63,739 nucleotides of DNA from Myxococcales bacterium (lineage in GTDB: Bacteria > Myxococcota > Polyangia > Polyangiales > Polyangiaceae), in the NCBI GenBank assembly GCA_003151595.1, contig PLXW01000100.1:1-63739 (forward strand), written 5' to 3'. The translations under genes were made by a program, and so were the position numbers. Below, piece after piece: positions 1 through 9,700 of this stretch. Within the stretch, counting starts at the first letter, position 1; the number at the start of each line of letters is the position of its first letter. The notes beneath the pieces were generated by a model. It was not told the origin of the DNA. It worked only from the letters and a program-made list of their open reading frames with translations, and did no database searches.

Positions 1-552
1 GTGATGGTGCGCGGCACGTTCGCCAACATCCGCCTGCGCAACCAGATGGCGCCGGGGACCGAAGGTGGCGTGACGCGCCACATCCCGTCGGGCGATGCGA
101 TGAGCATCTTCGACGCGGCGATGCGTTACGAGAAAGAGGGCGTCCCGGTCATCGTGCTCGGCGGCAAGGAGTACGGCTCGGGCTCGTCACGCGACTGGGC
201 GGCGAAGGGGCCGAAGCTCCTCGGCGCGCGCGCGGTCATCGCCGAGAGCTACGAGCGCATCCACCGGAGCAATCTGGTCGGGATGGGGATCGTGCCTCTG
301 CAGTTCGCGAGCGGCGAGAGCGCGAAGTCGCTCGGGCTCGACGGCGAGGAGACGTTCGACATCCACGGCTTGCCCGAAGCAATCAACACCGGCTTTGCCA
401 GCGGGCGCGAGCTCAACGTGAGCGCGAAGAAGAAGGACGGCACGGTGCGCACGTTCAAGGCGCGCGTGCGGATCGATACGCCGCAAGAGATCCTCTACTA
501 CCAGCACGGCGGCATCCTCCCGTTCGTGCTCCGGCAGCTGCTCGCGAAGTAG
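1..552 (+). CDS. acnA: Aconitate hydratase A, C-terminal part (5' end outside window)
   Basis: Aconitase interconverts citrate and isocitrate in the TCA cycle in the cytoplasm, using a [4Fe-4S] cluster. The visible 183 residues match the C-terminal swivel domain: the opening [12 protein letters not shown] segment, the EGG loop, and the [17 protein letters not shown] stretch that carries the conserved substrate-binding Ser and Arg. The catalytic iron-sulfur domains lie upstream of the window. The reading frame is open from base 1, so the gene is cut by the window edge and the first Met is not the real start. The closing residues ([12 protein letters not shown]) are typical of the AcnA/IRP1 type rather than AcnB. 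The next gene begins about 100 bases later on the same strand. Confidence 0.97.
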   Translation: MMVRGTFANIRLRNQMAPGTEGGVTRHIPSGDAMSIFDAAMRYEKEGVPVIVLGGKEYGSGSSRDWAAKGPKLLGARAVIAESYERIHRSNLVGMGIVPLQFASGESAKSLGLDGEETFDIHGLPEAINTGFASGRELNVSAKKKDGTVRTFKARVRIDTPQEILYYQHGGILPFVLRQLLAK

Positions 553-658
553 CTCGTCGGCCGCGCGCGCGTGGCATTTCGGATTCGTGTGGCGGAATGC
601 ATCTGTGAGCGCCCTTCGCGATCGCGGAGATCGCGGATCTTTGCCCTTGGCGCGTGCG

Positions 659-1285
659 ATGCAAACGCACTCGTCCATGGAAAAGAGCGCATTCGTCAGT
701 GACATCGAAGAGATTCGCCGCCGCGCGCGGCAGCACATCGAGAAGGGGGCCGTGACCGAGGGGTACCGCGCCGATCGCGCGACCGTGCTCGAGCTGCTCA
801 ACCAGTCGCTCGCGACGGAGATCGTGTGCATGCTCCGCTACAGGCGTCACTACTTCATGGCGCAGGGGCCGAGCTCGAAGGGGATCGCCGACGAGTTCCT
901 CGAGCACGCCAACGAAGAGCAGCAGCACGCCGACATGATCGCCGAGCGGATCACGCAGCTCGGTGGTGAGCCGAACTTCAGCCCGGAAGGGATGCTCGGG
1001 CGGAGCCACTCGGAGTACATCGAGGGGAAGGGGCTCCTCGACATGGTGAAGGAGGACCTCATCGCCGAGCGGATCGCGATCGAGTCGTACAGCGACATCA
1101 TTCGCTTCCTTGGCGACAAGGACCCGACGTCGCGCCGCATGCTCGAGGAGATCCTGGCGAAGGAAGAAGAGCACGCGAACGACATGCTCGACCTCATGGG
1201 CCAGCTCAATCCGCCGGCGCACGACAAGAGCGCGAAGACCGAGGCGCCGAAGGTCGAGAGCGGGAACACGAAGAAGCCGTCCTGA
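659..1285 (+). CDS. Ferritin-like diiron protein (bacterioferritin family)
   Basis: This is a 208-residue four-helix-bundle protein. Two helices carry E-x-x-H iron ligands (EEQQHAD near residue 85 and KEEEHAND near residue 168). Further conserved Glu residues lie in TEIVCMLRYRRHYF and AERIAIESY. This is the pattern of the bacterioferritin/Dps-like family, which stores iron or detoxifies it by ferroxidase chemistry in the cytoplasm. The C-terminal 25 residues are Lys/Pro/Glu-rich and look disordered, longer than in a typical bacterioferritin. Two starts are possible, ATG at 659 or ATG at 677, and neither has a good Shine-Dalgarno sequence. I do not see the heme-ligand Met in a position I can be sure of, so it may be a heme-free relative. 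Confidence 0.88.
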   Translation: MQTHSSMEKSAFVSDIEEIRRRARQHIEKGAVTEGYRADRATVLELLNQSLATEIVCMLRYRRHYFMAQGPSSKGIADEFLEHANEEQQHADMIAERITQLGGEPNFSPEGMLGRSHSEYIEGKGLLDMVKEDLIAERIAIESYSDIIRFLGDKDPTSRRMLEEILAKEEEHANDMLDLMGQLNPPAHDKSAKTEAPKVESGNTKKPS

Positions 1286-1370
1286 CGATGGATGGACTCC
1301 GGGCGACAGAGGACGGAGTGGGGGAAACGCGCGCATCTCGGCCTGCATCGGAACAGCCGAGGTGCGCGCG

Positions 1371-2243
1371 ATGGAAACGGGGAATGCGACGGCGAATGCG
1401 TGGAGTGACCCCGTAACGCTCGGGAAAACCGGGATCACGACCAGCCGGCTCGGGCTCTCGGGCGGGTACGGGATCGGCGAGAGCGACGTGCTCCGAGCGT
1501 TCGATGCCGGCGTTCGCTATTTCTATTTCGGCTCGCGGCGCACAGGCGACTTCGGGCGCGGGATGGCGGGGCTGGGGGCGACGCGGCGCGATCAGTCGAC
1601 CGTGGTCGTGCAGAGCTACGCGCGCGCGGCGTGCGCGATTCGCGGATCGCTCGAGCGCGCGCTGAAGACGATGGGGACCGATCGCGCCGACGTGCTCTTG
1701 CTCGGCTGGTGGGCGCGCGTGCCGGACGGGATCCTCGACGAGGCCGCGGCGATCAAGTCCGCCGGGCTGGCCAAGACGATCATGGTGTCGAGCCACGACA
1801 GGCCGACCCTGGTGAAGCTGGCGAGCGATCCGCGCGTCGACTCGATCATGCTCCGCTACAGCGCCGCGCATCCGGGGGCCGAGCGCGAAGTGTTCCCGTC
1901 GCTGGGCTTCCGAGCCGAGCGCCGCGTCGGCGTCGTGGCGTACACCGCGACGCGATGGGGCATGCTCGTCGATCCGAAGCGCACGCCGAAGGGCGAGGCC
2001 ACGCCGCGCGCGAGCGACTGCTACCGGTTCGCGCTGTCGGACGATCACGTCGACGTATGCGTGACGGGCCCGAAGAACAGCGAGGAGCTCGACGAGGCGC
2101 TCCAGACGATCGAACGTGGGCCGATGTCGGCGGACGAGATCGCCTGGATGAAGCGCGTCGGCGTCGCGGTGCGCGATGGCGCGAAGACGCAGATGCGGGG
2201 GATGGGGATGAGCCTCCTCGATCGGCTGTTCGCGAGCGTCTGA
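1371..2243 (+). CDS. Aldo/keto reductase-like protein lacking the usual catalytic residues
   Basis: The 290-residue protein has the aldo/keto reductase fold: VTLGKTGITTSRLGLSGG at the N-terminus, SLERALKTMGTDRADVLLL, then a TGPKNSEELDEAL segment resembling the NADP-binding end of the barrel. The catalytic Asp-Tyr-Lys positions of normal reductases are not conserved. Where family members have an F-D-T-A-x-x-Y-G type motif, this protein has YFYFGSRRTG, and the usual Lys strand reads VVVQSYAR. It may bind cofactor without reducing aldehydes, or have changed chemistry. ATG at 1371 was chosen because the upstream in-frame residues are low-complexity Arg-rich translation of the neighbouring gene. 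The same-strand neighbours do not look functionally related. Confidence 0.82.
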   Translation: METGNATANAWSDPVTLGKTGITTSRLGLSGGYGIGESDVLRAFDAGVRYFYFGSRRTGDFGRGMAGLGATRRDQSTVVVQSYARAACAIRGSLERALKTMGTDRADVLLLGWWARVPDGILDEAAAIKSAGLAKTIMVSSHDRPTLVKLASDPRVDSIMLRYSAAHPGAEREVFPSLGFRAERRVGVVAYTATRWGMLVDPKRTPKGEATPRASDCYRFALSDDHVDVCVTGPKNSEELDEALQTIERGPMSADEIAWMKRVGVAVRDGAKTQMRGMGMSLLDRLFASV

Positions 2244-2311
2244 CCCGCCGCGACGGCCGAGTGCGTCACGAGCTGGGGGTGGAATCGTGAGCCGTCGCTG
2301 AACCCGCCCGC

Positions 2312-2317
2312 TACTAT
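2312..2317 (+). promoter_or_regulatory. Candidate -10 hexamer TACTAT upstream of ECF sigma gene
   Basis: TACTAT lies 29 bases before the GTG start of the ECF sigma gene, in an A/T-enriched island (roughly 2310-2350) that is unusual for this DNA. No convincing -35 box was identified. Confidence 0.4.
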
Positions 2318-2346
2318 GAATCAAACGGCTTGAAACAAGCTGTTTC

Positions 2347-3012
2347 GTGTTCATGGCCGTCATTCGCCGCCTGCCCAACAGCGCCACCATCGACGACGCA
2401 GCGCTCGCGCGCCTGGCGGCGGAGAAGGACCCGCGTGCGGCGGCGGCGCTGTGGGATCGGTACGCCTCGCTCGTCCGCGGCATCTTGCGGCGGACGCTGG
2501 GGCCTATCGCGGAGGTGGAGGATCTCGTGCAGGAGGCGTTCATCGGCATGTTTCGGACGCTCGGCGGTCTCCGCGATCCCGACGCGCTGCGAAGCTTCAT
2601 CGTGGGGACGGCGATCCGCACGGCGCGCAGCGAGCTTCGCCGGAAGCGCGTGCGGCGCTGGCTGTCGCTGACGCCGACGGGGACGCTGCCCGACTCCGAG
2701 CAAGCCGGCGGCGTCGATCCCGAAGCGCGACGCGCCGTGAAGCGCCTGTACGAAGTGCTCGACACGATCGACGACCGCGGGCGCATGGCGTTCGTGCTGC
2801 GGCACATGGAAGGGTACGAGCTCACCGAGGTGGCCGAGGCGCTGGGGTGCTCGCTGGCGACGACGAAGCGCGCGCTCACGAAGGCGCAGGAGCGCGTGAA
2901 CGCCATGGTGAAGCGCGATCCGCTGCTGGCGCCGTACGCGCGTGAAGGGACTGGAGACACGGTGGACGACGAGAGTGACCGGGAGGTGAGCGATGCCGCG
3001 CAAGGGGACTGA
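2347..3012 (+). CDS. ECF-family RNA polymerase sigma factor
   Basis: The 221-residue protein has an ECF sigma layout. Region 2 lies around residues 25-95 (ARGIL-type helix, then VEDLVQEAFIGMFRTLGGLRDPDALRSFIVGTAIRTARSE, written here only to locate it between bases 2510 and 2640). Region 4 lies around residues 130-195, including the helix-turn-helix YELTEVAEALGCSLATTKRAL. It would direct RNA polymerase to a dedicated promoter set. It overlaps the following FecR-like gene by 20 bases, so the two are translationally linked and the FecR-like protein is the likely partner or regulator. GTG 2347 and ATG 2353 are both possible starts. The acidic C-terminal tail after region 4 is unusual and may contact the partner. 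Confidence 0.9.
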   Translation: MFMAVIRRLPNSATIDDAALARLAAEKDPRAAAALWDRYASLVRGILRRTLGPIAEVEDLVQEAFIGMFRTLGGLRDPDALRSFIVGTAIRTARSELRRKRVRRWLSLTPTGTLPDSEQAGGVDPEARRAVKRLYEVLDTIDDRGRMAFVLRHMEGYELTEVAEALGCSLATTKRALTKAQERVNAMVKRDPLLAPYAREGTGDTVDDESDREVSDAAQGD

Positions 3013-4339
3013 GGGGGCGCGATCGTTCGATGCGCTCGCACGCCTCGCGCGTGACGCGGGCTCGGGCGAGGTGAGCGAGGAGAAGCACGTCGCGGGGCGC
3101 GCGAAGCTCGTGGCGGCGATCGAGCGTGAGCGCGATCACCGCGACTCGTCGCGCGCGCGAATGGCGACGCGCGCGGCGCTGGCAATCGCAGCGGCTGTGG
3201 CGTTGACCGTGGGCTCGTGGAGCGTCGCGAAGTGGCATGCGCCTTCGTACGCGGTGGAGGGGGCGGTCGCGCAGGGGCCGGAGGGGCAAGGGTTCGTGCG
3301 CGCGCCGGGGTCGGGCACGGCGACGATCCGCTTCGCCGACGGCAGCGCGGTGTCGCTGGCACCGAAGGGGCGGGCGCGCGTGGTGGCGAACGACAAGCGT
3401 CACGTGGTCCTCGAGGACGGGCACGCCGAGGTGCGCGTGGCGAAGGGGAGCGCGCTGCTCGCGTGGGCGTTCGACGCGGGGCCGTTCACGGTGCATGCGT
3501 CGCCGGGGGCGATGACGCTGGAGTGGTCGGGCGAGGGTGAGCAGCTCGACGTGTGGCCACGGGACGCGGAGACGACGGTGCAAGGTGGGGTCGCGGGGAG
3601 CGGCGTGACGCTTCACGGCGGGGATCACCTGACCGCGCGCGTGCGCGAAGGGGAGCTGCGAATCGTGCGGGCGGACGGGGGCGTGACCACGACGAACGAC
3701 TCCCCTCCCCCGGGTGATCCGTCGTCGAACGCGATCGTCACGACGACGCCGAACGCCAACGCGAACGCGAACGCGAACGCGAACGCGAACGCGAACGCCA
3801 ACGCGAACGCGGGCGCGAACGCGAACGCGAACGCGAACGCCAACGCGGGCGCGAACGCCAACGCGAACGCCCCCTCCCTCTCCTGGCCCGCCCTCGTCGC
3901 TCGCGGCGACTACGACTCCCTCCTCCGCGACGCCGACTCCTCCGGCATCGACGGCGCCCTCGCGCGCCGCCCCCTCTCCGATCTCGCCGCCCTCGCCGAC
4001 GCCAGCCGCTACCTCGGTCGCACCGACGTCGCCGAACGCGCGCTCACCACCGAACGCTCGCGCTTCCCGGGCTCGAAAGAGGCGCACACCGCGGCGTTCC
4101 TCCTCGGACGCCTGGCCGACGATCAGCGCGGCGCGCCGGCCCGCGCCATCCCCTGGTACGACCGCTATCTCGCCGAAGCCCCCACGGGGCCCTTCGCATC
4201 CGACGCGCTCGGGCGGAAGATGCTCGCTGTGCAGCGAACCCAAGGACCCGCCGCGGCGCGTGCGCTCGCCGATCAATACGCGCGACGTTTCCCGCACGGC
4301 GCCTACGCGGCGCAGGCCGAGGAGCTCCGCACGCAGTGA
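2993..4339 (+). CDS. FecR-like membrane protein with Asn-Ala repeat linker and TPR-type C-terminus
   Basis: This 448-residue protein has a cytoplasmic N-terminus of about 55 residues and one membrane segment (about residues 56-75, ATRAALAIAAAVALTVGSW). A beta-rich FecR-like domain follows (about 80-235; GSGTATIRFADGSAVSLAPKGRARV is in bases 3310-3380). Next come about 40 residues made almost only of Asn-Ala repeats, and then a helical TPR/outer-membrane-lipoprotein-like region (300-448; typical end ARRFPHGAYAAQAEEL). FecR domains normally act as anti-sigma or sensor proteins. The overlap with the sigma gene at 2993-3012 supports this pairing. The N-terminal part lacks a clear zinc-type anti-sigma motif. 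The NA repeat is encoded by a hexanucleotide repeat and may vary in length between strains. Confidence 0.85.
   Translation: MPRKGTEGARSFDALARLARDAGSGEVSEEKHVAGRAKLVAAIERERDHRDSSRARMATRAALAIAAAVALTVGSWSVAKWHAPSYAVEGAVAQGPEGQGFVRAPGSGTATIRFADGSAVSLAPKGRARVVANDKRHVVLEDGHAEVRVAKGSALLAWAFDAGPFTVHASPGAMTLEWSGEGEQLDVWPRDAETTVQGGVAGSGVTLHGGDHLTARVREGELRIVRADGGVTTTNDSPPPGDPSSNAIVTTTPNANANANANANANANANANAGANANANANANAGANANANAPSLSWPALVARGDYDSLLRDADSSGIDGALARRPLSDLAALADASRYLGRTDVAERALTTERSRFPGSKEAHTAAFLLGRLADDQRGAPARAIPWYDRYLAEAPTGPFASDALGRKMLAVQRTQGPAAARALADQYARRFPHGAYAAQAEELRTQ
3751..3870 (+). repeat. AACGCG-type hexanucleotide repeat encoding (Asn-Ala)n
   Basis: About 120 bases consist of near-perfect AACGCG/AACGCC units, with two GGCGCG interruptions. 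In frame they give an Asn-Ala linker between the FecR and TPR-like domains. Units of six bases keep the frame, so copy-number change would alter linker length without breaking the gene. Confidence 0.9.
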
Positions 4340-5382
4340 AGCGAAGCGCGTGGCTCGTCTCGGCGGCGCTGCTCACGTTCGCGAACGCGGCGGGGGCGGC
4401 GTCGCGGATCGTCGTCATCGACGACGCGGACAGGTCCACGCGCGAAGCGACCGCGCGCCTCCGCGGTGAGCTTGCAGCGGCGGGGTTCGAGGTGGAGTCG
4501 CGCGCGCACGCCGGCGACGCGCGGAGCGACGTGGAGCAAGGGAGCGGGAGCGAGGTCGCGACCGTGCGGCTGGTGCGCGATCCGCAGACGCGCGCGACCG
4601 AGCTGTGGGTGAGCGATCGCCTCACCGGCAAGACGCTCGTGCGGCGCGTGAACGCCGATCCGGAGAGGTCGCCGCGGTTGGTCGCGCTGCGAGGAGTGGA
4701 GCTGCTGCGCGCCAGCTTGCTCGAGCTCGAGTCGCCGCCGCACGACGACGCGCCGCCCGTCACGCCCGCGATGACGCAGCCTCCGCCGCCAGAGGTGGCG
4801 AGGCTCGTCGCGCCGGCTCCGGTCACGCGCGACGTCGCGAACGAGTCGACCCGCGCGCGTCCGTGGATCGATCACGCCGCGTTCGACGCCGGCATCGCCG
4901 TGCTGGCGAGCGCGGATCACCTGGGGCCGGCCGCAGCGCCGTCGCTCGGCGCGTGGCTCGCGCTCCCGGCGTCGTTCGCGCTTCGCCTGCGGCTCGTGGG
5001 GCCAGCGTTTCAATCGGGGCTGGCGAACGCGATCGGCAGCGCGGTCGTGCGTCAGGAGTTTGCGTCGATCGATCTGGCGTGGGTCGTCCCCGTGCGCGGC
5101 GTGCTCGCGCCGTACGTCGATCTCGGCGGAGGCGCGTACCACCTGCACGTGCAAGGCGCCGCGTCGCCGCCGTACCACGGCACCACCGACGACGTGTGGG
5201 CCGCGCTCGTCGCCGCGGGCGCCGGCGTCGCGCTTCGCATCGCGCCCAGCGTCTCGATCGCCGTCGAAGGGCGCGCGATCGCGCTCGCGCCGCGCCCTGC
5301 GGTCACCATCGGAGGCGAGCGTGTGGCCAGCGCGGGTGCCCCTTCGGTGCTCGGGTCGGCGTCGCTCGTCGCGGCGTTTTGA
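4336..5382 (+). CDS. Secreted or outer-membrane protein of unknown function in the ECF/FecR operon
   Basis: I do not recognise a named family. The 348-residue product has a cleavable signal peptide (KRSAWLVSAALLTFANAAGAA). The first half (20-120) is mixed alpha/beta with SRIVVIDDADRSTREATARL. A Pro-rich linker follows, and the second half (about 175-348) is a run of alternating amphipathic strands ending in Phe, which suggests an outer-membrane beta-barrel. Its GTG start at 4336 overlaps the TGA of the FecR-like gene (GTGA), so translation is coupled and it probably belongs to the same envelope-sensing unit. Similar signal peptide-barrel proteins next to ECF/FecR pairs are common in Polyangia, but this is family-level analogy only. 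Confidence 0.75.
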   Translation: MKRSAWLVSAALLTFANAAGAASRIVVIDDADRSTREATARLRGELAAAGFEVESRAHAGDARSDVEQGSGSEVATVRLVRDPQTRATELWVSDRLTGKTLVRRVNADPERSPRLVALRGVELLRASLLELESPPHDDAPPVTPAMTQPPPPEVARLVAPAPVTRDVANESTRARPWIDHAAFDAGIAVLASADHLGPAAAPSLGAWLALPASFALRLRLVGPAFQSGLANAIGSAVVRQEFASIDLAWVVPVRGVLAPYVDLGGGAYHLHVQGAASPPYHGTTDDVWAALVAAGAGVALRIAPSVSIAVEGRAIALAPRPAVTIGGERVASAGAPSVLGSASLVAAF

Positions 5383-5390
5383 GCGCACAG

Positions 5391-6761
5391 ATGATCCGCC
5401 CGTTCCTCCTCGTGGCTCTCGCGCTCGTGCCCGTCGCGGCGTGCGGCATCGTGGACGCCGCGGCGACGAGCGGCCCCGATCCCACGATCACCAAGCTCCC
5501 CGACGGCGGCACGATCCTCACGCTCCCCGACGGCGCGATCGTGATCCCCGACGGCGCGTTCCCTTCGCCCGACGGCGGCTTCTGCTCCGGTTCCGGACCG
5601 GTCATCGCCATCCCCGGCGCGGGCACCACCTGCACCGGCGACATCGGCGCGCGCACGTTCCTCTTCGCGGTGTGCGCGTGCCACGACGTGAGCGTCTCCG
5701 GCGCGCTGGTCACCGACGCGCTGAACTCGACGAGCGGCGTGACCGATCAGAACGCGGGCTCGATCGGCTCCGACGGCGCGTTCAACACCAACTCCGATCT
5801 CCTCGTGCGCGGCGACGTGTGGGCCGCGTCGACCGGAGAAGCCACCGCGGTGCACGTCGCGCACAGCGGGACGATCGCCGGGAGCGTGCACGCCGGCGCG
5901 AACGTCGTTGCCGAGCAGCCGCTCACGATCGACGGCGACCTCTTCGCCAACGGCAACGCCACGGGCCCCATCACGTGTGGCGGCACGGTGCACATTCCGT
6001 CCGGCGACACCGCGCCCAACACGACAGCCGACGGCGGCATCGTGAACGCCGCGGTCAGCGTCGTCCCACCGTGCGATTGCGGAACGCTGCTCGACGTCCC
6101 GTCGATCGTCTCCTCCTTCGCCACCGCGAACGACGACGCCGTCGCCGGCTTCACGTCGAGCTCGCTCGCGCCCGCGCCGCCCTCGACCGTGACGATCCCG
6201 TGCGGGCAGTACTACTTCGACTCGATCGACGGCAGCGCGGTCAGCCTCTCGGTCGCCGGGCGGGCGGCGATCTTCGTGAACGGCGACCTCCACGCCACAT
6301 CCGCGCTCTCGATCGCGCTCGTCGGCGACGCGCAGCTCGATCTCTTCGTCGCCGGCAACTTGATCCTCGAAGGGGGCGCCACCATCGGCTCGGCCACCGC
6401 CCCGGCGCACGCGCGCGTCTACGTCGGCGGCACAACGTTCACGCTCTCGGGGAACGCGCAGCTCGGCGCGAACTTCTACGCGCCGCACGCCGATGTGCAG
6501 CTCTCGAGCGACTTCTCGATGGCCGGCTCGCTCTTCGTGGGATCGCTCGCGCTGTCGGGCGCGTTCACGATTCACTACGACGAGTCGATCCTCTCGACGT
6601 CAGGCTGCGCGCAGACGGGCGGCCAGTGCCAGACGTGTCACCAGTGCGCGGGGGCGACGCCGGCGTGCAAGTCAGGCACGTGCGCGGCGTGCGTCACCGA
6701 CGACGATTGCTGCGCGCCGCTCCATTGCAGCGCCGGGAGCTGCGTCGAGCTGATTCCGTGA
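5391..6761 (+). CDS. Lipoprotein with repetitive beta domain and Cys-rich C-terminal module
   Basis: This 456-residue secreted lipoprotein has a lipobox near residue 18 ([10 protein letters not shown]). The middle is built of short repeated beta motifs rich in Gly, Ala and Asn ([47 protein letters not shown]), as in polymer-forming or beta-helical surface proteins. The C-terminus has a compact Cys cluster of the form C-x5-C-C-x4-H-C-x4-C after a CQTCHQC motif. The same kind of module appears outside the membrane segment of the kinase at 21908-24610. ATG 5391 lies just after the stop of the preceding gene. Its last 90 bases overlap the 3' end of the convergent helicase gene. The function is unknown; a structural envelope role is my inference. 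Confidence 0.75.
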   Translation: MIRPFLLVALALVPVAACGIVDAAATSGPDPTITKLPDGGTILTLPDGAIVIPDGAFPSPDGGFCSGSGPVIAIPGAGTTCTGDIGARTFLFAVCACHDVSVSGALVTDALNSTSGVTDQNAGSIGSDGAFNTNSDLLVRGDVWAASTGEATAVHVAHSGTIAGSVHAGANVVAEQPLTIDGDLFANGNATGPITCGGTVHIPSGDTAPNTTADGGIVNAAVSVVPPCDCGTLLDVPSIVSSFATANDDAVAGFTSSSLAPAPPSTVTIPCGQYYFDSIDGSAVSLSVAGRAAIFVNGDLHATSALSIALVGDAQLDLFVAGNLILEGGATIGSATAPAHARVYVGGTTFTLSGNAQLGANFYAPHADVQLSSDFSMAGSLFVGSLALSGAFTIHYDESILSTSGCAQTGGQCQTCHQCAGATPACKSGTCAACVTDDDCCAPLHCSAGSCVELIP

Positions 6762-9700
6762 GATGCCGTCGCGGACGAGGAGCGCTTCGACGGCGCTGCG
6801 CTCGTGCGTCGGGAGCTCTTCGAGAAAGCGCGTCTCCCCCCCTTCGCGCGCGGCGAGTGGGACGCCGTCGCGGAAGACGATGCGGTTCTTCCGGATGGCG
6901 GTGACGCGCGCGCCGGGCGTGAGGAGGCCCACGAGGTTGAGCGGATCGGCCGCGCTGATGGCGAGCAGGCGTCCGGTCTTCGGCGCGCGACGCACGTCGC
7001 GGAGCGTGGCGATGGCCTCGGGGAGCGCGTACTGCTCGCCCGTGAGACCGGCGACGAAGCGCCCGCCGCGGATCTCGCCGCGCGCTTCGAGGCGCCGGTA
7101 GACGACGAGGATCTCGCGCCACGGAGGCAGTCCCCCTTCGCGCTCGATGATCTTCCGCGCGACGACTCCCCAGCGTCGCAAGAGCGCGCGGGCGATGGCC
7201 TCGGTCGCGTCACCCTCGACCTCGAGGTGCTTGGCGATCATCGACCAGCGCCCCGCCGCTTCGATGCCGAGGTGCGGGCGAACGCGACGACGTGCCGAGG
7301 TCTTCTTCGGGATGGCCACGAGCGCGCGCAGCCCGGCGAAGCTGTCGGCCGTCACCAGCCCGCGCCACACGAGCTCACCCAGCGCGAGCTCGAGCTGCGC
7401 GCGAAGGAGACCGGTGCCGCGAAGGAGATCGGAGAAGAAGGCTGCGCCGCGATCGCGAAGATGCTCCAGCACGCGCGACGCATCGGCCGACATCTCGCTC
7501 GACGCAGGCTCCGCCGTGCGCGTCGCTCCCAGCCACACGCCCAGCGCTTCGCGTGACACGATCGCGATCGGCGACTGCCGCACCGACGCCGACGCGCGCC
7601 CACCGCTAGGCGGAGGCGAGATGCGTCCCCACGCGATGCGCCCGGAGAGGCAGAGTGAATCGAGCCAGCTCGGGTCGTAGCCGCGCGTCCGGGCGGCGAG
7701 GAGATCGTGCTCCCACGACGACGCGGGCGCTTCGAAACCTTCGAGGATGCGAAGCACGTGCGCGAGCCCCGTGGAGCCTTCCGCCGGGTCTTCGAGGCGC
7801 TGCCAGCGTGCGAGGAAGCGGAGAAAGTCCGCGAGCGCGACGGGCTCGATCTCGCGACGCAGGCGATCGAGCGTGCGCCGGTGGATGCGCGCGAGCAGGC
7901 GTCGCTCGCAGTACTCGACCGTCGTGGTGTTTCCGAGCGCCGCGCCGCGGAAGCTCCCGCGAAAGCAGAAGCCCTCGGCTTCGAGCGCGGCGAGCGCGAT
8001 CGACGCATCCGACGCATCGATCGCGAGCGACGCGGCGACGGCCGCGACCGTGGTCGGCCCCAAGCCTTGCAGGCGCGTTCGCACGAGCTCGACGATCGCT
8101 TCTTCGCGACTCCACACGCGCGTCGCAAACCGACCGGGCGCGGTGATCGCCGGCGCGAACGACGCCTGCAGATGCACGGCGCGAAGCTCCGGCAAGCGCT
8201 CGGCGGAGACCCACACTCCGTTCGCGGCGCTCATCTTCGCCGCGCGCCCGCTCGCCGCGAGCGCGTCGAGCATCGCGCTCCACTGCCCGGCGCGCGCCTC
8301 TTCGTCCGTGACGAAGCCGAGCACGGCGAGCGCGTCGTGCATCTCGTCCACGTCGCGCGGCTCGGGCCACGCTTCCTCGCACACGGCGGCGATCGCAGCG
8401 GCGTCGAGCGCGCCGATGTCGGACGCCGCGCTCGGGTCGAGCCAGCGCCGGCTCATCACGGCCTGCGTGCGGCGCTCTTCGAGCGGCGCGTCGTCGAGGA
8501 AGGCGTACGGCCGCGCGTTCAAGATCTCCGACGCCAGCGGTGAAGGCTCGGTCACGTCGCGCGCCACCAGCCGGAGCGGCGGCGCGTCCGACCCGACCGA
8601 CGCCTCCACGAGCCGCAGCACCCGTTCGAGCGCCTCGATGTCCATCGCTTCGGTCAGGCAGTCGGCGATCGTCTGCGTCACCAGCGGGTGATCGGGGATC
8701 TCGCGATCGCCCACCAGGTTCTCCTGACACGCGACCTGATCGGGAAAGCACTGCGCGAGGAGATCCTCGGCCTCCATGCGCTGAAGCTGAGGCGCCACCT
8801 TCTTCCCGCCTCGAAAGCGAAGGATGGCGAGCGCGCGCCCGGCGTTCCAGCGCCAGCGGGTCGCGAACATCGGCGCGTCGAGCAGCGCTTGCACGAGGAG
8901 CTCACGCACGGTCGTCGATCGCAGGTAGCTCCACACTTCATCGACCGCGAAGCTGTGCGCCGGGCCGAGGCTGAGAAGCAGCGCGTCCTCGTTCGCCGCC
9001 GCTTGCAGCTCGAAGTCGAACTTGCGGCAGAAGCACTTTCGCAGCGCGAGCCCCCACGCGCGGTTCACGCGCGAGCCGAACGGCGCGTGAAGCACGAGGT
9101 GCATTCCGCCCGACTCGTCGAAGAAGCGCTCGATGACGAGGCACTCCTGCGTCGGCATCGCGCCGAGCGTCTCCTTCACGAGGCGCAGGTAGTCGACGAT
9201 CTGAATCGCCGCGGCTTCCGGAACGCCGACGTCTCTCGTGAGCCGCGCGATCGCCGCGGGCGTCCCCGAGGCGAGATCGTCGGCCACGTTCTGCCGCAAG
9301 CGCGACACCGCGCCCGAGAGCTCGAACGATCGCGACGGAGCTTCGCCCAGCCAGAACGGCATCGTGGGCGCCGCGCCTCGCGCGTCTTCCACGCGGACCT
9401 TGCCGCGCTCGACGCGACGAATCCGGTACGAGACGTTGCCGAGCTGGAAGATGTCGCCGGCGTTGCTCTCGATGGCGAAGTCTTCATTGAGCGACCCGAC
9501 GCGAATGTCGGTCGGCTCGAGGATGACGTCGTAGTCGGCGACGTCGGGGATGGCGCCGCCCGAGGTGATGGCCGTGAGGCGCGCGCCGCGCCGCGGTCGA
9601 ATCATCTGGTTCACGGCGTCGTGATGGAGGTGCGCGCCGCGCCGTCCGCGCGCGGTCACGAACCCGTCGGCCAGCATGGCGACGACGGCGTCGAACTCTT

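Noticed and set aside
3751..3870. Regular spaced repeats as a CRISPR array
   Set aside because: Units are contiguous hexamers inside a coding frame, without spacers; the same applies to repeats at 11931 and 61018.
4605..6761. 718-residue version of the lipoprotein gene
   Set aside because: The upstream half is a shadow frame of the gene at 4336-5382; a signal peptide with lipobox starts at 5391.
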